64,000 bases of DNA from Manganibacter manganicus (GTDB taxonomy: Bacteria; Pseudomonadota; Alphaproteobacteria; Rhizobiales; Rhizobiaceae). The translations under genes and the position numbers were made by a program. The notes under the pieces are model-generated. The model saw nothing but the letters and a program-made list of their open reading frames with translations. It was not told the DNA's origin and made no database searches. The stretch is taken from assembly GCF_002075885.1 (NCBI RefSeq), contig NZ_MDET01000016.1, forward strand, positions 19,686-83,685. The letters run 5' to 3'. Shown in pieces: positions 34,106 through 42,024 of the stretch; positions within the stretch are counted from its first letter, which is position 1; every line of letters begins with the position of its first letter.

Positions 34106-35548
34106 CTATTTCTCGCGGGCGGATTTCAGCGCGCCGTAAGTGGCGCGAAAGCGCGCCAGCAGGTCGTCGAGGCTGGGGAGAGGACGCGGTTCGAGCGGCG
34201 GTTCGCCGGATGTCGCGAAGGGAAGGTGTTTGACGCCGCGCCAGTGGCCGGCGGCAATGCCGCCGAGATAGGCCGCGCCGAGCGCCGCGGCGTCTCGGCC
34301 TTGGAACGGGCGCATCGGCATTCCGACGAAGTCGGCCAGCATCTGCCGCCAGCGCGGATCGGCGGCGCCCCCGCCCGTCAGCAGCATGGAAGACGCCTCG
34401 ACGCCGGTGGCCTTCAGAGCGTCCCAACTGTCGCGCACCGCCAGCGCCACGCCTTCGAACACCGAGCGGATGATCTGGTCGCGCCCGGCGCCGAGCCTCA
34501 TGCCGGACCAGACCGCGCTCGCCTGCGGATCGAGCAGCGGCGCGCGCTCGCCGCTGACATAGGGCAGGAAGAGCACGCCGCCATTGTCGATGTCCGGCGC
34601 AAAGGCGCGTGCGTACATTTCCGCCCAGTCGGCGTCGAGAACGCCGCGCGCCCATTCGAACACCGTGCCGCCATTCTGCAGCGCCGCCATCTTGTAAACG
34701 CCCGCGCCGACGCCCCGGAAAGTGTTGTAGAAGGGCTGGAGTTCGGGCGTCACGCGGTCGACCATTGTCATGATCTGGATGCCGGACCCAACCTGCAGCA
34801 CGGTTTCGCCGGGCGCTGTCTGGCCGAGCCCGAGCAGGCATGCGGCGGTATCGGAAAGGCCGTGGGCGACGGGGATGCCCTGCCGCAGGCCGAGCGCCGA
34901 GGCGGCCTCGCCGGTCAGGCCGCCGGCGACATCCGTGGAGGCGCGAAGCGGCGGCAGGAGGGAGAGATCGATGCCGAGGCTTTCGGCGAAGGGGCTTGCC
35001 CAGCCGTCGGCGCGCATGTCGTAGAGCAGCGTCATCGAGGCGTCGGAGGGCTCGGTCGCGCGCTCGCCCGTCAGCCTGAACCGCAGCCAGTCCTTCGGCG
35101 ACAGGGCGGCGCTCGCCTGTTCCAAGAGGGCGGGTTCGTGCCGCTTCAGCCATAGGAGCCCGAGTCCGGCCATGCCGGTGGCGATGGGATTGCACAGCGG
35201 CAGCCGCAAATCGCCGTCGAGCGCCAGCGCATCCTGCACTTGCCTGCCCGTGCGCAGGTCAGGCCACAGAATGGCGGGCCTGAGCGGCGCCCCTTTCGCA
35301 TCCGCCAGAACGAATCCGTGTGCCTGGCCGGACAGGCCGATGCCGCGCACAACCTCGCCATGCGCCGCGCAGGCCTCGCGCACGGCCTCCACGGTTTGCG
35401 TCCACCATAGTTCAGGGTCCGTCTCGGCATGACCGGGAACCGGCGAGCTCAACTCGTAAGCACGGCTCGCTTCGGCGACCGGGCGGCCGCTCTCGTCGAT
35501 CAGCAGCGCCTTGACGGAGCCGGTCCCGAGATCGATCCCAAGGAACAT
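34106..35548 (-). CDS. xylB: Xylulokinase
   Basis: A 480-aa FGGY kinase. FLGIDLGTGSVKALLID is at the N-terminus, GLSGQAHGFVLAD matches the xylulose-binding SGQMHG region of XylB, and VGSGIQIMT and LLTGGGAADPRWRQMLADF form the ATP-binding part. The length and motifs fit D-xylulokinase, which makes xylulose 5-phosphate. It follows tkt by 22 bp on the minus strand, so D-xylulose from a pentitol dehydrogenase would go straight to transketolase. The stop lies 11 bp from the convergent GntR/UTRA gene. Confidence 0.9.
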   Translation of the reverse strand: MFLGIDLGTGSVKALLIDESGRPVAEASRAYELSSPVPGHAETDPELWWTQTVEAVREACAAHGEVVRGIGLSGQAHGFVLADAKGAPLRPAILWPDLRTGRQVQDALALDGDLRLPLCNPIATGMAGLGLLWLKRHEPALLEQASAALSPKDWLRFRLTGERATEPSDASMTLLYDMRADGWASPFAESLGIDLSLLPPLRASTDVAGGLTGEAASALGLRQGIPVAHGLSDTAACLLGLGQTAPGETVLQVGSGIQIMTMVDRVTPELQPFYNTFRGVGAGVYKMAALQNGGTVFEWARGVLDADWAEMYARAFAPDIDNGGVLFLPYVSGERAPLLDPQASAVWSGMRLGAGRDQIIRSVFEGVALAVRDSWDALKATGVEASSMLLTGGGAADPRWRQMLADFVGMPMRPFQGRDAAALGAAYLGGIAAGHWRGVKHLPFATSGEPPLEPRPLPSLDDLLARFRATYGALKSAREK

Positions 35549-35570
35549 TCACAGACCTCCCGTCGATCGT

Positions 35571-37610
35571 CTATGCCGGAGCGGCGGTCGCGCCGCCGTT
35601 TTCGGCAAGCAGGTTGCGGGCCGCTTCCGCGACGGCGTCCACTGTGAAGCCGAAGTGGGAGAACACCTCCGGGCCGGGCGCCGATTCGCCGAAGCGGTCG
35701 ACACCGATGATCCTGCGGCGTTCGCCGAGGAACTGATACCAGTAGAACGAGCAGGCCGCCTCCACAACGATGGTCGGCAGATGGCGCGGCAGCACGCTGG
35801 ACCGGTAGTCCCCGGATTGGCGCGCGAAGACGTTGGCATTCGGGACGGACACGACACGCACGGCGACGCCCTCCGCTTCGAGCCGCGCCGCAGCCTGCCG
35901 CACCAGGGAAAGCTCGGAGCCGGTGCCGGCCAAAACCAGATCGGGAGCTGCGCCGTTCTCCGGATCGGAGAGCACATAGCCGCCCTTGCGAATCTTCTCG
36001 TCGTCTCCCGGCCGATGGTCGACGCCCTTGCTGCCTTGCCTCGCCAGCACCATCGCGCTCGGCCCCTCGCGGCGCAGGCTTTCGTCCCAGGCGATGAGTG
36101 CTTCCAGCTCGCTTCCCGGCCGCCATACCGAAAAGTCCGGGATCGCGCGCAGCGCCACAAGCTGCTCCGACGGCTGATGGGTCGGTCCGTCCTCGCCGAC
36201 GCCGATGGAATCGTGCGTGTAGACGAAGACGGCGCGCAGCTTCATCAGCGCCGCCAGGCGCACCGCGTTGCGGCTGTAGTCGCTGAAGACGAGGTAAGTC
36301 GCGCCGGAGGGAACGAGGCCGCCATGCGCGGCCATGCCGTTCATCATCGCCGACATGGCGAACTCGCGTACGCCGTAATGCACGAAATTACCGGAGAAAT
36401 CGCCCGGACGGATCGAGCGCGACGCCTGCGTCCAGGCCAGCGTCGACTGGCTGAGGTCGGCCGAGCCGCCGACCAGTTCGGGCGCGGCTTTCGTCATCAG
36501 GCCGGCAATGCGGCTCGACGCCTTGCGCAGCGGCTGGTCTTCCGCCGGCTTGCCGAGGATGGCGGCGGCTTCCTCTTTCACCAGCTTGGCGAGGGCGGGC
36601 GACGGCTCGCCCTTCATCCGGCGTCTGAATTCGGCCGCGAGTTCGGGGTGGGACTTTCCGTAGGCTGCGAACATGCGCTCCCATTCCGCTTGCATGCGCG
36701 CGCCCTTCTCGCGCCCGTCCCAACCGGCGACGACGTCGCCCGGGATCTCGAACGGCGGATAGTCCCAGCCGAGCGCCTCGCGCGTCAGGGCGACTTCTTT
36801 CGCGCCGAGCGGGGCGCCATGCGATTCCTCCTTGCCCTGCTTGTTGGGCGATCCGAAGCCGATGATCGTCTTGCAGCAGATCAAGGTCGGCCGGTCGGAG
36901 GCGTGCGCGGCCTCGAAGGCCGCCCTGATCGCGACGGGATCGTGGCCGTCCACCTCCGCGATCACGTTCCAGTTCAGCGAGCGGAAGCGGGCGGCGGTGT
37001 CGTCGGCGAACCAGTCGCCGACCTCTCCGTCGATGGAGATGTTGTTGTCGTCATAGACGGCGATCAGCTTCGACAGGCCGAGCGTGCCGGCAAGCGAGGC
37101 GGCCTCCTGGCTGATGCCTTCCATCAGGCAGCCGTCGCCGGCGAAGACATAGGTGAAGTGATCGACCACGGGAAAGCCGTCGCGGTTGAATTCCTCGGCC
37201 AGCCGGCGCTCGGCGAGCGCCATGCCAATGGCGGTGGCGAAGCCCTGTCCGAGCGGGCCGGTCGTCGTCTCGACGCCCGGCGTTATCCCGCGCTCGGGAT
37301 GCCCCGGTGTCCTGGAGCCGAACTGCCGATGCCTGCGCAGGTCGTCCAGCGAAAGATCGTAGCCGGCCAGGTACAGCAGCGAATAGATGAGCATCGACCC
37401 GTGGCCGTTCGACTGCACGAAGCGGTCGCGGTTCGGCCAGTCCGGATCGCCCGGATTGTGGCGCAGGAAATCGTTCCAGAGCACCTCGGCGATGTCGGCC
37501 ATGCCCATCGCCGTGCCGGGATGGCCGGAATTGTTGGCCTGCACGGCGTCCATCGTCAGCGCCCTGATGGCGTTGGCCAGCCTGCGATGGTCACGCGCCT
37601 GAGCCGTCAT
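35571..37610 (-). CDS. tkt: Transketolase
   Basis: A 679-aa full-length transketolase. Visible motifs are NNSGHPGTAMGMADIAEVLW, PLGQGFATAIGMALAE, the thiamine diphosphate motif AGDGCLMEGIS ending DDNN, and THDSIGVGEDGPTHQPSEQL. It transfers two-carbon units between xylulose 5-phosphate and aldose phosphates, so it joins the pentulose products of the island to glycolysis. A second transketolase on a plasmid would raise capacity for pentose catabolism. The ATG at 37608-37610 follows GAGGAGACGGACGG. A strong promoter with a TGT-N4-ACA operator lies just upstream. Confidence 0.96.
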   Translation of the reverse strand: MTAQARDHRRLANAIRALTMDAVQANNSGHPGTAMGMADIAEVLWNDFLRHNPGDPDWPNRDRFVQSNGHGSMLIYSLLYLAGYDLSLDDLRRHRQFGSRTPGHPERGITPGVETTTGPLGQGFATAIGMALAERRLAEEFNRDGFPVVDHFTYVFAGDGCLMEGISQEAASLAGTLGLSKLIAVYDDNNISIDGEVGDWFADDTAARFRSLNWNVIAEVDGHDPVAIRAAFEAAHASDRPTLICCKTIIGFGSPNKQGKEESHGAPLGAKEVALTREALGWDYPPFEIPGDVVAGWDGREKGARMQAEWERMFAAYGKSHPELAAEFRRRMKGEPSPALAKLVKEEAAAILGKPAEDQPLRKASSRIAGLMTKAAPELVGGSADLSQSTLAWTQASRSIRPGDFSGNFVHYGVREFAMSAMMNGMAAHGGLVPSGATYLVFSDYSRNAVRLAALMKLRAVFVYTHDSIGVGEDGPTHQPSEQLVALRAIPDFSVWRPGSELEALIAWDESLRREGPSAMVLARQGSKGVDHRPGDDEKIRKGGYVLSDPENGAAPDLVLAGTGSELSLVRQAAARLEAEGVAVRVVSVPNANVFARQSGDYRSSVLPRHLPTIVVEAACSFYWYQFLGERRRIIGVDRFGESAPGPEVFSHFGFTVDAVAEAARNLLAENGGATAAPA

Positions 37611-37635
37611 CCGTCCGTCTCCTCAACTTATCATC

Positions 37636-37673
37636 CTGTACGGACAAGTATCGATCGGGACGACTTGTTGTCA
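37636..37673 (-). promoter_or_regulatory. tkt promoter with HutC-type operator
   Basis: On the minus strand TTGACA (plus 37668-37673), a 16-bp spacer and GATACT (plus 37646-37651) form a good sigma-70-type promoter. The palindromic core TGTACGGACA with flank (plus 37636-37648) overlaps the -10 and start region, as expected for repression by a HutC/UTRA GntR protein. Confidence 0.65.
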
Positions 37674-37700
37674 AACGGCTTCTGGCCGCTTGCGCCCGGC

Positions 37701-37806
37701 CTAAAGCATGTCTCCCGAAAGTAGGCATCGGTTTCGGGAAAGACATGCTGAAAAAACAAGGACCCAAAGCGTACGGAGCGAATCTGAAAGACCGCGACAC
37801 GCTTTA
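37701..37806. repeat. Rhizobial intergenic palindromic repeat (RIME-like)
   Basis: Two hairpin units stand side by side: AGCATGTCTCCCGAAA pairs with TTTCGGGAAAGACATGCT, and AAAGCGT pairs with ACGCTTT around GGAGCGAATCTGAAAGACC. The pattern AAAGCATGTC..GACATGC..AAAGCG..GAGCGAATCTGAAAG..CGCTTTAG is a dispersed repeat I recognise from rhizobial genomes. It lies between the FGGY kinase and tkt genes and provides the kinase's TAA stop (37804-37806). It may act as a transcript end or stability element. Confidence 0.75.
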
Positions 37807-39300
37807 GAGACGATCCAGATCGTCATAGAGCGCCTGCGAATGGCGATAGAGTTTTTCGAAGAAGGGCTGCATGCGCGCATAGGTCTCGGCCCAGGCGGGG
37901 TCGGGCAGGATCTCGCGTTCGTGGCGCACGAAGGCTGTGGCTGCGTCCTCGACGCTTGAGAATCTGCCTTCCGCCGTCGCGGCGAGCGCCGCTGCGCCGA
38001 TGACGCCGCATTCCGGCTCGGCCGGCAGCAGGATGGGGATATTATAGGCGCTCGCCTTGATCTTCAGCCACAGCTCCGATTTCGCTCCGCCGCTCGAGGC
38101 GACGACCCGCTCGACCTTGCGGCCGGAGATGTCCTCCATAAGATGCAGGTGCCGCGTCGCACCGAAGGCCACGCCTTCGAGCACGGCGCGGTGAAGATGG
38201 GCCAGCCCATGCTCGGCCGTGATGCCGAAGAACTGCGCGCGGGCGTTGCGATGTTCGCCGAAGCGCTCGCCGACGAGATACGGCATGAAGAAGAGGCGCT
38301 GGGCGCCGGCCTGCGCTTCAGCCGCCTTGGCGGCGATCGCCTCATAGCTCCAGCCGTTTTCATGGAAGGCGCGGCGCGCCCATCGCATCGCGTCGCCGCC
38401 CGTCTCGAGCAGGATGAAGGCGCCCCAATTGCCTTCCGGGGTGCCGACATTGGAGATTTCGGGCGCCAGCAGCGGCTTGTCGGCGACGACCGTGATGATG
38501 CACGACGTGCCCGTCACGTCCGAGCCCAGGCCGGGACGACATACGCCTGAGCCGAGCAGGGCGACGGGATAGTCGCCGCCGCCGACCAGCACGGGCGTCC
38601 CGGCGCGCAGGCCCGTCTCGCGCGCCGCCTCGGCACTCACGACGCCCAGCACCTCGGCCGGATCGCGGATCGTCGTCAGCTTGTCGCGGTCGAGACCCAG
38701 CCGGTCGCACATCGACTGCGACCAGTCGCCGGTGCGCGGATTCATCATGAAGGAGCAGGCGGCCTCGGTGCGGTCCATGGTGATCTCGCCGGTGAGGCGA
38801 TAATTCACGTAGTCCTTGGGCATCAGCACCGCTGCCGCCCGGCGATAGGCCTCCGGATCGTTGTCGCGAATCCATTGCAGCTTGAAGCCGGGCCATGGCG
38901 GGGCAGGGGGATTGCCGCTTTCGGCAATGAATTCGTCCAGGCCGAAACGCCTTTCGAACGCGGCGACGTGGCCCATCGTGCGTTTGTCGTTCCACAGCGG
39001 AACGGTATCGCGGGTCAGTTGCCCGTTCGCGTCGAGCAGCACCGTGCCGTGCATCTGGCCGCAGCCGCAGACGGCCGCGATGCGCCGCGCGGCATCCGGC
39101 GCATCGTCCAGCACCGTGCGGATGGCGCGCGTCACGCCGGCCCACCAGTCGGCGGGCCGTTGCTCCGACCAGCCGTATTCGGGGACGATCTGCTCGTGTT
39201 CGAAGGCGCGGATGGCGATGGGCCTGCCCGTCCTGTCGACGAGCGCCGCGCGCACGCTGCCCGTGCCGACGTCGATGGCGAGATAGAGCGCGTCGCTCAA
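37804..39300 (-). CDS. FGGY-family carbohydrate kinase (xylulokinase-like)
   Basis: A 498-aa FGGY kinase. YLAIDVGTGSVRAALVD is at the N-terminus, VCGCGQMHGTVLLD is the sugar-binding region, WNDKRT follows, and VVASSGGAKSELWLKIKAS is the adenine-binding part. The start is inferred to be TTG at 39298-39300 because AAGGAGGG lies 7 bp upstream; the in-frame ATG at 39372 is 24 codons earlier and lacks a site. The stop codon lies in the RIME-like repeat. It follows the SDR at 39379 on the same strand, so the pair would oxidise a polyol and phosphorylate the ketose. Confidence 0.87.
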   Translation of the reverse strand: MSDALYLAIDVGTGSVRAALVDRTGRPIAIRAFEHEQIVPEYGWSEQRPADWWAGVTRAIRTVLDDAPDAARRIAAVCGCGQMHGTVLLDANGQLTRDTVPLWNDKRTMGHVAAFERRFGLDEFIAESGNPPAPPWPGFKLQWIRDNDPEAYRRAAAVLMPKDYVNYRLTGEITMDRTEAACSFMMNPRTGDWSQSMCDRLGLDRDKLTTIRDPAEVLGVVSAEAARETGLRAGTPVLVGGGDYPVALLGSGVCRPGLGSDVTGTSCIITVVADKPLLAPEISNVGTPEGNWGAFILLETGGDAMRWARRAFHENGWSYEAIAAKAAEAQAGAQRLFFMPYLVGERFGEHRNARAQFFGITAEHGLAHLHRAVLEGVAFGATRHLHLMEDISGRKVERVVASSGGAKSELWLKIKASAYNIPILLPAEPECGVIGAAALAATAEGRFSSVEDAATAFVRHEREILPDPAWAETYARMQPFFEKLYRHSQALYDDLDRL

Positions 39301-39378
39301 GTCATGGCCCTCCTTGCAGGCGTTTTCCCGTGCTGCCGGCCGCGCGCGCGGCGCGGTCCGCCCAAGCGGCAAACGGCT

Positions 39379-40140
39379 TCAGATCGAGGTATAGCCGGCA
39401 TCGGCCGAGACGATGGAGCCCGTCATCAGGCTCGACGCGTCCGAAGCGAGGAACAGGACCACCGAGGCGATCTCGTCCGGCTGGCCCATCCGCTTCATCG
39501 GCGTCAGGTCGATCCAGCGGTCGACCATGCCCTTGCTGTCTTCCAGATTGGCCAGCAGCGGCGTCTCGATATAGGTCGGTGCGACCGCGTTGACGCGCAC
39601 GCCGCGCAGCGCCCACTCGACCGCCAGCGACCGCGTCAGATGATGGACCCCGGCCTTCGAGGCGTTGTAATGGCACTGGGGTTGCGGCGTGTTGACGATG
39701 TCGGCCGACATCGACCCGATATTGACGATCGATCCGCTGCCCGCTTCCAGCATCTTGCGGCCGAAGGCGCGGCAGGTCTTGAAGACGCCTGTCAGGTTGA
39801 TGCCGATGACGCGGTCCCATTCCTCGTCGGAAACGTCCTCGGCGGGCGTGTTGGAAGCGATGCCGGCATTGCACACCAGTATGTCCAGGACTGGCTGCGA
39901 GGCGGCAAGCGCATTGAGGGCGGCCGTGTCTGTCACATCGAGCTGGTGTGCTTCCGCCTTTCCGCCCCCGGCCGTCAGCCGCTCCGCAGCCGCCTTGGCG
40001 CGGGCGCCGTTCAGGTCGGTCACCACGAGATGCGCGCCGGCCTCGGCAAGTGCTGCGGCGCACGCCTCGCCGATCCCCTGGCCCGCGCCGGTCACGAGCG
40101 CGCGCCGGCCCGAAAGGTCGTATTTCGACATATAGGACAT
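39379..40140 (-). CDS. SDR-family polyol dehydrogenase-like enzyme (YNASK type)
   Basis: A 253-aa classical SDR. TGAGQGIG is at residues 17-24, CNAG at 90-93, Ser143, Tyr158 and Lys162. It is a clear paralogue of the SDR at 19187-19957: both share the PQ-x-Q-x2-YNASKAGVH stretch, VNAVAP-YIET and LTPMKRMG/MTPMGRPG endings. It heads the set SDR - FGGY kinase - tkt - xylB and is transcribed divergently from the ALDH at 40557. The first ATG (40138-40140) has GAGGAA about 8 bp upstream; a second ATG lies three codons in. Confidence 0.87.
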   Translation of the reverse strand: MSYMSKYDLSGRRALVTGAGQGIGEACAAALAEAGAHLVVTDLNGARAKAAAERLTAGGGKAEAHQLDVTDTAALNALAASQPVLDILVCNAGIASNTPAEDVSDEEWDRVIGINLTGVFKTCRAFGRKMLEAGSGSIVNIGSMSADIVNTPQPQCHYNASKAGVHHLTRSLAVEWALRGVRVNAVAPTYIETPLLANLEDSKGMVDRWIDLTPMKRMGQPDEIASVVLFLASDASSLMTGSIVSADAGYTSI

Positions 40141-40283
40141 AAACGCGATTCCTCCGCTGTGCGTATCCGTCGTGCCGCCGGGATTGGCGAGAATTGTAGT
40201 TTTCCTCCCGATCGGCCTGTCGGAAAGGCCGATAAGGAGGTCTTGTAGTCAATTTCTTGTGCCTATGCACGAATTTTTGGTAG

Positions 40284-40294
40284 TAGTAGAACTA
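40284..40294. promoter_or_regulatory. RpiR-type core palindrome
   Basis: TAGT-AGA-ACTA has the same core (TAGT-N3-ACTA) as the better 15-bp sites elsewhere but lacks the outer TG/CA pair. Confidence 0.4.
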
Positions 40295-40485
40295 ACTTTT
40301 TAACTAGCATCTTATTTTGCTCCGGTTTGCTTTTCCAGGTCAATTCCTTGTGCAGCCTATCGCGATCTGTTCCCGGAAAGTGCCGGAATGGCGAATAATT
40401 ATAGCATTTAAAACAACGGTTTAAATGGAATCCCCATTGTTTCTGGTGGTCTGCTGCGCCGGCATAGCCCAACACGGTTGCGCCA

Positions 40486-40500
40486 TGTAGTAAATCTAGT
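40486..40500. promoter_or_regulatory. RpiR-like site upstream of the ALDH operon
   Basis: TGTAGTAAATCTAGT has a perfect TGTAGT left arm and a weaker right arm. It lies 57 bp before the ALDH start. Confidence 0.4.
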
Positions 40501-40556
40501 TATTGACGACGGGGTGAGGAAAAATCCGCGAACTCGGTCGTGAGGATGGAGGAAAA

Positions 40557-42020
40557 GTGATTCAGGAGCTGGCCGGCATGCTCTTTGTCGACGGCGCGTG
40601 GCGGCGAGGCGAGGGCGCGCAGATTCCGGTCGAAAATCCGGCCACGGGGGAGGTGCTCGGGCATATCGCATGCGCCACCCCGGCGGAGATCGATGCCGCC
40701 GTTTCGGCTGCGCGCAAGGCCTTCGGGCCGTGGTCACGGCTGGCGCCGGTCGAGCGCTCAAAGGCGCTTCACCGGCTTGGTGAGGCGATCGCCATGCATG
40801 CGGACGACATGGCGCGCACCTTGACCCTGGAGCAGGGCAAGCCGCTCAACGAGGCGCGCGGCGAGATCCTGAAGCTCGCAGAGGCCTGCCATTTCTATGC
40901 CGAGGAAGCCGCGCGCGTCCACGGCGAGATCGTCCCCAATGCGACCACCGATATCGACAGCCTCGTGGTGCGCGAGCCGATCGGCGTGGTGGGCGCCATC
41001 ACGCCGTGGAACTATCCGGCCGAGCTGATCGGCTGGAAACTGTGCGGGGCGCTGGCGGCGGGCTGCACCATCGTCATCAAGCCCGCGGAATTGACGCCGT
41101 TCACGGCGCTGGCGATCGCACGCATGGTCGAAGCGGCCGGCATCCCGGCGGGCGTCGTCAATGTGGTGACGGGGCCGGGTTCGAAGGTGGGGCAGGCGCT
41201 GGTCGAGCATCCCGACGTCGACAAGATCGCCTTTACCGGCTCCAGCGCGGTGGGGCTGCGCATTCAGCAGTCGTGTTCGACCGTCAAGCGGCTGTCGCTG
41301 GAACTCGGCGGCAACTGCCCGCTGGTCGTCACCGCCTCCGCCGACATCGACGCGGCGGTGAAGGGGGCTGCCCGGCGTTCCTTCCGCAACATGGGCCAGA
41401 TCTGCATCGCCATCAACCGCATCTACGTCCAGCGCGCCGTCGCCGACGACTTCACGGCGAAGCTCGGACGCGCCGCCGACGCGCTGGTCATCGGCAACGG
41501 CATCGACATGCCGGACGCCGATGTCGGCGCAATGGCCTCCGCCGAGCCGCTCGCCAAGACGCAGGATCATCTGGCCGACGCGCTGTCCAAGGGCGCGCGG
41601 CTCGTGGCCGGCGGCAGCGCGCCGCAGGGCGAGGCCTTCGCGCGCGGTCACTTCTTCCGCCCGACGGTTCTGGCCGATTGCACGCACGACATGAAGGTCA
41701 TGACCGAGGAGACGTTCGGCCCGCTCGTCGGCGTCATGGCCTATGACGGCCTCGACGAGGCGATCGACCTGGCCAACGACACGCCCTATGGACTTGCCTC
41801 CTATCTCTATGCCCGCGACATGGACGAGGTGCGCTATGCCTCGGCGCGGCTCGACTACGGCAACGTCGCCGTCAACAATGTCGATGCGGGAATCATGAAC
41901 GCGCCCTATGGCGGGCGCAAGCAGAGCGGCGTGGGATACGAGCACGGCCGCGAAGGCATGCTCGAATACATGAACTTCAAGCATGTCCGCATCCGCTACG
42001 GCGAGCCGAAGGCGAGGTGA
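40557..42020 (+). CDS. NAD(P)-dependent aldehyde dehydrogenase
   Basis: A 487-aa ALDH. GAITPWNYPAELIGWK is the cofactor-entry motif, LSLELGGNCP holds the catalytic Glu, and RNMGQICIAINRIYV holds the catalytic Cys (near residue 283). It resembles succinate-semialdehyde/glycolaldehyde-type dehydrogenases. The GTG at 40557 is chosen because GGAGGA lies 5 bp upstream; ATG 40578 is an alternative. It heads the plus-strand operon that continues with an FGGY kinase 4 bp later. It may oxidise glycolaldehyde or a sugar aldehyde formed by the island's aldolases. Confidence 0.87.
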   Translation: MIQELAGMLFVDGAWRRGEGAQIPVENPATGEVLGHIACATPAEIDAAVSAARKAFGPWSRLAPVERSKALHRLGEAIAMHADDMARTLTLEQGKPLNEARGEILKLAEACHFYAEEAARVHGEIVPNATTDIDSLVVREPIGVVGAITPWNYPAELIGWKLCGALAAGCTIVIKPAELTPFTALAIARMVEAAGIPAGVVNVVTGPGSKVGQALVEHPDVDKIAFTGSSAVGLRIQQSCSTVKRLSLELGGNCPLVVTASADIDAAVKGAARRSFRNMGQICIAINRIYVQRAVADDFTAKLGRAADALVIGNGIDMPDADVGAMASAEPLAKTQDHLADALSKGARLVAGGSAPQGEAFARGHFFRPTVLADCTHDMKVMTEETFGPLVGVMAYDGLDEAIDLANDTPYGLASYLYARDMDEVRYASARLDYGNVAVNNVDAGIMNAPYGGRKQSGVGYEHGREGMLEYMNFKHVRIRYGEPKAR

Positions 42021-42024
42021 GGCG

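Larger units (their letters stand above)
40141..40556. promoter_or_regulatory. Divergent control region SDR/ALDH
   Basis: This 416-bp gene-free gap is much more AT-rich than its flanks. It holds an 11-bp palindrome TAGT-AGA-ACTA (40284-40294), an RpiR-like site at 40486-40500, and two isolated TGTAGT half-sites (40195-40200 and 40244-40249). The hairpin CGGCCTGTCGGAAAGGCCG lies at 40213-40231. Promoters for both divergent operons must lie here; I could not assign hexamers safely. Confidence 0.6.
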
